The translations under genes were made by a program, and so were the position numbers. 7,568 bases of DNA from Bacteroidia bacterium (lineage in GTDB: Bacteria; Bacteroidota; Bacteroidia; NS11-12g; UBA9320). Each line of letters opens with the position of its first letter. The stretch's first letter is position 1. Below are positions 1 to 6,109 of the stretch, piece after piece. A model generated the notes under the pieces. The model saw nothing but the letters and a program-made list of their open reading frames with translations. It was not told the DNA's origin and did not search any database. The stretch is taken from assembly GCA_013042025.1 (NCBI GenBank), contig JABDQY010000072.1, forward strand, positions 1 to 7,568. Reading direction: 5' to 3'.

Positions 1-2
1 GA

Positions 3-83
3 GAGTTGGAATTAGGTGGAGCAAGTATGGGAGCAATGATATATTTAATAGATACTTATTGGAACCAACTAAACGTTAATTAA
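3..83 (+). CDS. C-terminal end of an unidentified protein, cut by the left window edge
   Basis: The reading frame starting at base 3 is open from the window edge to a TAA at 81-83 and encodes about 26 residues ending in TYWNQLNVN. The visible tail is partly hydrophobic (GGASMGAMIYLI), which could be a membrane segment or a buried helix or strand, but it is too short to assign a family. The stop lies 6 bases before the ATG of the next gene, the spacing expected of an operon partner. A second frame (from base 2, stop at 77-79) is also open, so the choice of frame is not certain. I prefer the base-3 frame because its codon third positions are more A/T-rich, as in the neighbouring genes. No function is proposed. 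Confidence 0.4.
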   Translation, partial: ELELGGASMGAMIYLIDTYWNQLNVN

Positions 84-89
84 AACGAA

Positions 90-845
90 ATGAAAAAGAT
101 ATTCATATTATCGCTATTGGTAGCATCACAGATTAGTTATGCTCAATTGAGCTTTAACCATTTAGGAGTTGGATTTAATTACAACGGAACGGGAAGACCT
201 TCAAGCGAATTGGTGAATTCAAACTTTAATCAAGAAGATATTGCATTTGCATCATCTCAAGGTAGTTATGGTAGCTTAAATAGAGTCTTTAGTTCATATG
301 AATTTGGATTAAAACCTTCGAAATACAACTTCCTATTTTTTGACATAGACCTATTACAAGGAGCTGAATATCTGTATTCAAGTAACTATGAAAGTTATCA
401 AATAAACGACACCAATTTTAGTCGTAACTCATATATTGATATTTCCAGTTCACTTTTAGGAACCAAATTTATGGCGAGAATTACAACACCATATAAAAGA
501 CGATTTATCTACAATTTCGGCTTGGGTGTAGAAGGTTTGTTGGCCTACAATATTGATGCAGAAGGCAGTCAATCTACAAGTAAAAACCATTGGCCAAGCT
601 CCACATATGAATCAAATAGGGAATCTTTTTATGGTGAAGGTTTGGATACCTATGGAAGTGTTAACTTGGTTCAGCAAGTAGGGTTGGCGTTTCGTTTGGG
701 AAAAGATGAATCTAGTTTTCCTTTGAATCAAACGTATCTTGAAACGGACTTTCAGATTATTAATAACTTCACTACTATGAATAAGACATGGTCGAAATAC
801 AGAACCTATGGTCTTACGCTATCATTGGTGTATGAAATTAAATAA
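90..845 (+). CDS. Exported protein, probable outer-membrane beta-barrel, function unknown
   Basis: This 251-residue protein begins with a clear signal peptide (MKKIFILSLLVASQISYAQ) with likely cleavage after Ala18, leaving Gln19 as the first mature residue, a very common arrangement in Bacteroidota. There is no lipobox cysteine and no cysteine anywhere, as is usual for outer-membrane proteins of this phylum. The mature part alternates short amphipathic strands with polar, Ser/Asn/Tyr-rich loops. Candidate strands lie near residues 21-31, 77-93, 115-130, 138-152, 187-203, 215-226 and 239-250, and the protein ends on a strand (LTLSLVYEIK), as barrels often do. Six to eight strands would fit a small porin-like or OmpA-like barrel, but I see no family motif. 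The ATG at 90 is preceded by A-rich sequence (TTAAAACGAA) without a Shine-Dalgarno, typical of the phylum. It follows the upstream partial gene by 6 bases, so the two are probably co-transcribed. The export call is firm; the barrel call is inference from strand pattern. Confidence 0.85.
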   Translation: MKKIFILSLLVASQISYAQLSFNHLGVGFNYNGTGRPSSELVNSNFNQEDIAFASSQGSYGSLNRVFSSYEFGLKPSKYNFLFFDIDLLQGAEYLYSSNYESYQINDTNFSRNSYIDISSSLLGTKFMARITTPYKRRFIYNFGLGVEGLLAYNIDAEGSQSTSKNHWPSSTYESNRESFYGEGLDTYGSVNLVQQVGLAFRLGKDESSFPLNQTYLETDFQIINNFTTMNKTWSKYRTYGLTLSLVYEIK

Positions 846-849
846 AGAG

Positions 850-3800
850 TTAGTTATTCCCTTCTAACCTTGTTAAGAAATTTGCAACGGTTCTTGGAGA
901 AGCAGTTCTTATTCTAAACTTACCTTTACTCATCTTAGCTCCCTTGTCTTTAATGATGTCATTAAATTCCTTATCTGTGCTAGCAACTGCAAGTGCTCCC
1001 ATATAATAGTCGATATAGAACCAATCGTACTTGCTCACTTCTAGATACATTGTATATCGTGTTCCACTCCGTCTCTTATTAATCACAATTCGAGAATCAA
1101 CAACTTGGTTGATTTGTTGACCATTTATTGTTGCAATTTGAACAGGTTCAAAACTTACAAAAGACCGTCTTGATGGAGAGAAATGGAGGCTAGTATTCGT
1201 GATAAAGAAATTTCTGTTCAATTCATCTGATGGTTTTATTTCTCCTGAGAACGAAACATTGCTTAAGGCCTTCTCTAATTGTTTATCCGTTAAGTATTCT
1301 GACATTGCTTTAAGCACAAAGTCATTATCGTTTTCTGCAAATTCACCATCACCACTGTTGCGAATTACTTCAATAATTCTTCCGTAACACTCTTCCGGTA
1401 TATTTACATTTAAAGCTAGAATACTTTGCAATATGAAGGTGCTATCCGTTGGGAGTTTATGAATGTTTCCCGCCATAATACCATTGAAATTGTCGTCTTG
1501 ACCCATACCAAAGTTTATTTTCCCTTCTGAGTAAACTTCTCCAGTAGCATTGTTAAACGACATGTAGCTTCCTCTTGATGCCTCGCCAAAAAGCTTCATA
1601 GAATCACCAACATAAAATGTTTGGTCATCTTCATTATAATAGAATACACCTGTATCCGACGTTAGTTCGTTGTCTGCATAACTTCGCTTAAATGCAAACA
1701 TTGAAGGGTAAACATGGGTAGAATCATTAGCAATACTTAAAGCTGCAGACATCCTTCTTCTGTCCTCATTTAAAATCTCATATGCTGGAATAATTACATC
1801 TTTTGGATCAGGTCTTTGATTGTATCTAAAGTAGTTGCTTGTATATTGGTCTAAGCTATGTAATGGTTTTACATATCCATTGAATGCGATATCTTCTTCG
1901 TTACTGTTTAGCTCAACTTTCCCTTTGTAAGCAATTTTTGGACTTACTGTAAACTTTAAGCTATCTCTTACAAAGCCAGATGCGATAACTGTGGAATCGC
2001 CATGACCAACAACTCGCATTGAATTAAAAAATAATACCTGTCCCGTATTGTGCTTGTCTTTATACTTATAGTATCCTGAGCCACTGAGTGCATAGCGACC
2101 GTTAATCTTAAGTTTAGCGTCATACAACTCATGGAATTTATCATCTCTCGAGGCAAGTAATTTAGCTTGCTCTAAAGGTTGCATATCTGCATCTTCTTTT
2201 ATCGTTACCTTTCCTTCAAAAGGGAAAGCTCTACTGTCTGCAACATCGATATATGGTACTTTCTCTGCGTAAATGATACCTTCTTTCATATCAAATAACG
2301 CTTTTGTACTTTCAAACTTTAAACCTTCTTGATCTCCTTTTCGAGTAATGAAATAGGACTTTTCCTTTGATAGAAGTGGTCCCTTATTTAACTCAATTGT
2401 TTGAGCATCCATGTCCCATTTGTACTCATCCATAGAACTTGCATAGGCATTGAACGGAAACTCAGTTAATTTACCTTTCTCATTTGCTTTAAATTCACCA
2501 ATTCTTGTGTTAAAATCAACGTGAGATTCTACATTATACGATGCAAAAGCAATCTTATCATCTTTTATGGACCCTATTTCAATTTGTGAATATCGAGCAT
2601 CAACTTTATTGGGTTGGTACTTCATGTCTTTGGATTTGAGCGTTGCATTATCCCAGGTTAATACTCCATTTCCGGATATTCTGCTGCTTGTTTGAACTAA
2701 ATTTCCTTTAAACTCTTGATCATCTCGAAGTACTTTTACCGTATGGCCATTGGTATTTACGAATAAAGAATCCTTGGTTGGTAACCATTTGGTTAGCACA
2801 TCTTTTGCAAAAACGTTAGGATATTTTTCATCTTCATTTACAATGTAAGATTCTGCCGCAGCTAATGTACTATCAGGTGTAAGAAGCATATCGTCTGATA
2901 CTATTTGAGCACCTTGATAATCGATAGTTCCTTTCGCAGTAAATCCTTCCTCACTAAGTTTAATGTCAATTTCACCGTGTCCTGCACCGCCATACATTGG
3001 ATATCCACCAACAGGATTGGTCTTTTCAAAACCAAGCGAGTAATCATCCATAATCTTAGCTTCAAATCGAAACTCAGGAATAATTCCACCGGATACAAAA
3101 GTTCCTGGAAATGCTAGTTCAGCGGTACTGAAGTCATCCATGTTTTCAATTACAAAGGGGTCAACCTCGAAGTGAAATTTATCTTTAGGATATGCACCGT
3201 TGTGAATGCTCTTCTTGTCATAAGCAATTTTTGCTCCTTTTCTACTAGTAAATCGAGGATATTCAGGGTAATCTGCTAATCCAGATTTGTTGGTAGATTT
3301 GTCTATCTCTAAGGTGCCATTTATGTCCCTAAGTACAGATTTTACCGCAACTAATCTATTTTTACCTTCAAGATCTTCTGTGAAAATTACCATTTCATCT
3401 ATTTGATCTGAAGTGATGTCAAAGTCGTAATAATCGAAGTTGTATTTCTTACTGTAAAAGTCAAACTTTCCAGCGGTAAGCTTTCCTCCAAATTCCATAC
3501 GTCTTTTATGTTTTATAATAACCTTTTGATCGTGAGGAAAAGCATAAACGGATTGACTATCACTAAACCTAAATGCACGAACTCCTTCTAATACAAAGTT
3601 GTCGTTTACTAAATCCAGATATCCATTTGAACGAGCTCCAATTACCGAGCTAAAACGAATAACATCGTAATCTGCAAGTTTCATATGGGATAGAACGGCA
3701 TGGTCTAGCTTTTTTCTAACCTTTATAGAATCTGTTCCTGGATTAAAGAAGATATATCCTAAATCTGCTAGTTCTACAATTTGAGGTTTCAGATACGTTT

Positions 3801-5241
3801 GTTTACTTCCCATCCAATTGGCGTATTCTGTAAATGTAAATTCACGTAATCGATACCGTATAACAAAATCACGCATCTTTGATAGTGGGTGATAGGTTAA
3901 CATGCCACGAGGAATTCGTTCGTATCTTACTTCTTTATAAAAATCAGTAGATTCTACAATTGCTTTTGCATCTTCCCCAATCATGTCGAATTCAATTTTG
4001 GGTAAGTCGAGACGCCAAACAACTTGATCAACATATATTTCCACTTCGTGGTCGGAATTAAAGAAAGGAGCTTGCTGCAATCCATCTTTACCACGTGTAA
4101 GCAAGAGGACTTTATTTTCAAGGTTCAGATTGAATAGTATTTTAGGATGATATATTTCACCACTATCGGTATAAATGTATACTTCTGAATTAAGTGCGAT
4201 AATCTTGTTTTGCTTCAGACTGAAATACTCAGACTTTGCTATTATCCGCTTTTTGTTTTTATATTTTATTTCAACGATTGAAGGTGTTTTGGCAGAACCA
4301 CTTGAAATTATTTCAGCACCTTTCATGGCATATCCTCCTTTAAACTTAACTCTATCGTCCAAATAAGATCCTAGTTCTAAGTTTTGCTGATAGGAAGTGA
4401 ATTGAGGAAATGAAGACCGAAGAAGTCGTTCTTCTTCAATTTCGTCTGCACTTGAGGCTCTATCACGCAATGAACCCATAATTGAAGTATTTAGAAAATC
4501 GACGTTTGTAAACATTACACTGTCAATATTTACTTCTGCTCTATCAAAACGTAAGGAATAATTTCCTTGAATATCTGCATAAATATTATCCTTTCCGAAA
4601 CCAACACGTTCCCATGTAACTCTTCCTTTGGTTCCTTCCCACACATCATTATCCAAATAATAGCTACCTGAGGTGTTGTAAATTTTTATTTTGTCGATAT
4701 CTGCTTGTCCTATAAGATCAATGTTTTCAAATGAAATTTTTACACGATTACCTTCAAAATTGAACACATAGTTATTTTTTGAGCTGTACCAATTTTTGGA
4801 TGGAGAAGCATATAAGATATTCTCTTTAAACAGGTTTCTTGAGGCTGTAAGTAAAGTGATGAATGTTTTATTCCCTGATCTAACCGCCGGTATTAGTGCT
4901 TTCCTCCAGCTGTCATATTTTTCTACATCAACGGAATCTTTTCCTAATAAGATGGTTTCTGTGAACAAAACAAAGTCGGGAATACGAAGATCATTCATTA
5001 GCATTTCGTTACTAACTCTCATAATTGTCCGTTGCTCATCTTCAGCAAAGTATCCAGCATTCCATTTTTCAGTAAAAAGTGCAACAAAAACTTCACCTTC
5101 CTTTGTATTACCTGTAGCGATGTATTTATTAAATTCTTGAATATAAACCTCAGGCTTACGACTAAAGCTACGTGGCTGAGCGTATACAACAACGCTAATT
5201 AAAACTAAAAAAAGTGAAAGTATTTTTTTATGAAATGCCAT
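850..5241 (-). CDS. Giant exported beta-rich protein (1463 residues), unrecognised family
   Basis: The protein starts with a signal peptide (residues 1-21, hydrophobic core ILSLFLVLISVVV, cleavage in YA|Q). It has no lipobox, no later membrane segment, no recognisable C-terminal type IX sorting domain, and one cysteine (Cys1285), so it is probably periplasmic or outer-membrane-associated. By eye the order is: a helical region (about 23-150); beta-rich sequence (about 155-435); a helical, winged-helix-like segment (about 446-521); a long beta-rich part (about 525-1260); and a C-terminal part with helices near 1282-1330 and 1420-1460 around a strand-rich stretch (1340-1415). Degenerate repeats share exact spacing: residues 302-320, 771-789 and 859-877 each start with Gly, have Ala at +7, a branched hydrophobic residue at +9, Ser at +11 and Pro at +18. 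Stacked strands of this type recall LptA/OstA-like or TamB/AsmA-like envelope proteins, but I see no diagnostic motif. The ATG lies one base after the prmA stop, so translation is probably coupled. No substrate or pathway can be named. Confidence 0.9.
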   Translation of the reverse strand: MAFHKKILSLFLVLISVVVYAQPRSFSRKPEVYIQEFNKYIATGNTKEGEVFVALFTEKWNAGYFAEDEQRTIMRVSNEMLMNDLRIPDFVLFTETILLGKDSVDVEKYDSWRKALIPAVRSGNKTFITLLTASRNLFKENILYASPSKNWYSSKNNYVFNFEGNRVKISFENIDLIGQADIDKIKIYNTSGSYYLDNDVWEGTKGRVTWERVGFGKDNIYADIQGNYSLRFDRAEVNIDSVMFTNVDFLNTSIMGSLRDRASSADEIEEERLLRSSFPQFTSYQQNLELGSYLDDRVKFKGGYAMKGAEIISSGSAKTPSIVEIKYKNKKRIIAKSEYFSLKQNKIIALNSEVYIYTDSGEIYHPKILFNLNLENKVLLLTRGKDGLQQAPFFNSDHEVEIYVDQVVWRLDLPKIEFDMIGEDAKAIVESTDFYKEVRYERIPRGMLTYHPLSKMRDFVIRYRLREFTFTEYANWMGSKQTYLKPQIVELADLGYIFFNPGTDSIKVRKKLDHAVLSHMKLADYDVIRFSSVIGARSNGYLDLVNDNFVLEGVRAFRFSDSQSVYAFPHDQKVIIKHKRRMEFGGKLTAGKFDFYSKKYNFDYYDFDITSDQIDEMVIFTEDLEGKNRLVAVKSVLRDINGTLEIDKSTNKSGLADYPEYPRFTSRKGAKIAYDKKSIHNGAYPKDKFHFEVDPFVIENMDDFSTAELAFPGTFVSGGIIPEFRFEAKIMDDYSLGFEKTNPVGGYPMYGGAGHGEIDIKLSEEGFTAKGTIDYQGAQIVSDDMLLTPDSTLAAAESYIVNEDEKYPNVFAKDVLTKWLPTKDSLFVNTNGHTVKVLRDDQEFKGNLVQTSSRISGNGVLTWDNATLKSKDMKYQPNKVDARYSQIEIGSIKDDKIAFASYNVESHVDFNTRIGEFKANEKGKLTEFPFNAYASSMDEYKWDMDAQTIELNKGPLLSKEKSYFITRKGDQEGLKFESTKALFDMKEGIIYAEKVPYIDVADSRAFPFEGKVTIKEDADMQPLEQAKLLASRDDKFHELYDAKLKINGRYALSGSGYYKYKDKHNTGQVLFFNSMRVVGHGDSTVIASGFVRDSLKFTVSPKIAYKGKVELNSNEEDIAFNGYVKPLHSLDQYTSNYFRYNQRPDPKDVIIPAYEILNEDRRRMSAALSIANDSTHVYPSMFAFKRSYADNELTSDTGVFYYNEDDQTFYVGDSMKLFGEASRGSYMSFNNATGEVYSEGKINFGMGQDDNFNGIMAGNIHKLPTDSTFILQSILALNVNIPEECYGRIIEVIRNSGDGEFAENDNDFVLKAMSEYLTDKQLEKALSNVSFSGEIKPSDELNRNFFITNTSLHFSPSRRSFVSFEPVQIATINGQQINQVVDSRIVINKRRSGTRYTMYLEVSKYDWFYIDYYMGALAVASTDKEFNDIIKDKGAKMSKGKFRIRTASPRTVANFLTRLEGNN

Positions 5242-5242
5242 A

Positions 5243-6058
5243 TTATTTAAAAGTAAACCTGGTTTGTAACCAATTGTTGTCTGTGTTATAATCTATTAAT
5301 TTCAAATGATGTGCCGAAGCGGCTTGTTTCAAGACATCTAAATCAGTTTCCAAGAAACCGCATAGGATAAGAGTACCGCTATCACTCAATCTTTCAACAA
5401 ACTGAGGTAGCAAGTTAAGATTAATGTTCTTAACTATGTTGCTTACAATTATGTCGAATTTATGAGTCAAATGTGTCAGATTATCAGCCTGTTGAATTTC
5501 AACGTTTTTTATACCGTTTAATTGCACATTTTCTTTTGTGTTTTCCACAGAATGAATGTCATAATCTATTGCTATAACTTGTTTAGCACCTTTTTGAGAG
5601 GCAAGAATAGCTAGCAAACCGCTTCCACATCCCATATCTAAAACTGTTTTTTTACTGCAATCGAGCTTTTCTAAAGCTAAAGCAGATAATTGTGTTGTTT
5701 CATGATGTCCTGTACCAAAAGCCATTTTTGGAAGAATAATGATATCATGCGTTACTTTTTTAGCAGGATGAAAAGGAGCCCTTACATGGATGTTATCTCC
5801 GATATCAGAATCTTTGAAATTTTCTTCCCAAATGGTGTTCCAATTCCGGTCTTCAACATCGTCTATAAATTCAGCAACCAAACCAAATTTATTTAGCAAA
5901 ATACTTACTTCGTTCGCTTGATAATTATCTGGTTTACAATATGCTATTAATCTGCCATTTTCATAAGCACTGCCTTCAAATCCTAGCTCTTGTAGAAGGT
6001 AAGAGATTGTTTCAGATTGGTTATCATTACAAGCAATATGTACAGCTTTATAGCTCAT
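5243..6058 (-). CDS. prmA: Ribosomal protein L11 methyltransferase (PrmA)
   Basis: PrmA is a cytosolic SAM-dependent enzyme that methylates amino groups (N-terminal alpha-amino and lysine side chains) of ribosomal protein L11. The 271 residues include an N-terminal substrate-recognition domain (about 1-65), the Trp-rich linker RNWNTIWEENF (71-81), and the family signature AFGTGHHETT (113-122), the counterpart of AFGTGTHPTT in the E. coli enzyme. SAM-binding motif I, VLDMGCGSGLLAI (139-151), follows, then the acidic end of the next strand, IAIDYD (162-167), which should contact the SAM ribose. SNIVKNINLNLL (206-217) is the position of the family's catalytic-loop Asn motif. Length is slightly below the E. 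coli enzyme (about 293), as expected for the compact Bacteroidota form. The ATG at 6058 gives an N-terminus that fits the family, including LLQELGFEGS (21-30). There is no Shine-Dalgarno. It is the first gene of a minus-strand unit with the giant exported gene, whose ATG follows after one base, and is divergent from the helicase. Confidence 0.96.
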   Translation of the reverse strand: MSYKAVHIACNDNQSETISYLLQELGFEGSAYENGRLIAYCKPDNYQANEVSILLNKFGLVAEFIDDVEDRNWNTIWEENFKDSDIGDNIHVRAPFHPAKKVTHDIIILPKMAFGTGHHETTQLSALALEKLDCSKKTVLDMGCGSGLLAILASQKGAKQVIAIDYDIHSVENTKENVQLNGIKNVEIQQADNLTHLTHKFDIIVSNIVKNINLNLLPQFVERLSDSGTLILCGFLETDLDVLKQAASAHHLKLIDYNTDNNWLQTRFTFK

Positions 6059-6109
6059 TACTATTCGCTACAATATTAATTTGTGATTCGTTGGATTAAT
6101 CCTAAACTT
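6059..6109. promoter_or_regulatory. Divergent intergenic region with candidate overlapping promoters for prmA and the helicase
   Basis: Only 51 bases separate the prmA start from the preferred helicase start, so both promoters must sit here or extend into the coding sequences. Bacteroidota primary promoters use a -7 box TAnnTTTG with a TTTG-like element about 19-21 bases upstream. On the plus strand TTAATTTG at 6076-6083 has one mismatch to that box. On the minus strand TAATATTG (6078 down to 6071) also has one mismatch. The two candidates overlap, so the two directions may compete for polymerase. No convincing -33 element accompanies either, and AT-rich sequence makes such one-mismatch hits common, so this is suggestive only. 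If the helicase starts at GTG 6083 instead, the plus-strand candidate would be abolished. Confidence 0.3.

Noticed and set aside
90..845. Barrel protein as a type IX secretion component such as PorT or SprT
   Set aside because: Size and export signal are compatible, but no specific motif supports this, so it is left as an unassigned barrel.
848..869. Small inverted repeat GTTAG...CTAAC at the convergent junction, followed on the minus strand by T-rich sequence
   Set aside because: The stem is only 5 base pairs (6 with a G-U pair) around a 10-base loop, with no GC-rich part and an interrupted T-run. It is too weak to call a terminator, although it sits where a minus-strand terminator would be.
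2901..3117. Open frames of 65-70 codons on both strands within the giant gene
   Set aside because: Both are shadows of the real frame, which reads through here with repeat-like conserved features; neither resembles a known small protein.
4796..5140. Plus-strand open frame of 114 codons opposite the giant gene
   Set aside because: It lies wholly antisense to the N-terminal coding region of the giant exported protein, has no start context or family motif, and its composition is what an antisense frame of that gene would give.
5690..5896. Plus-strand open frame antisense to prmA
   Set aside because: It covers the AFGTG signature and the Trp-rich linker of PrmA in reverse, and the PrmA frame is unambiguous.
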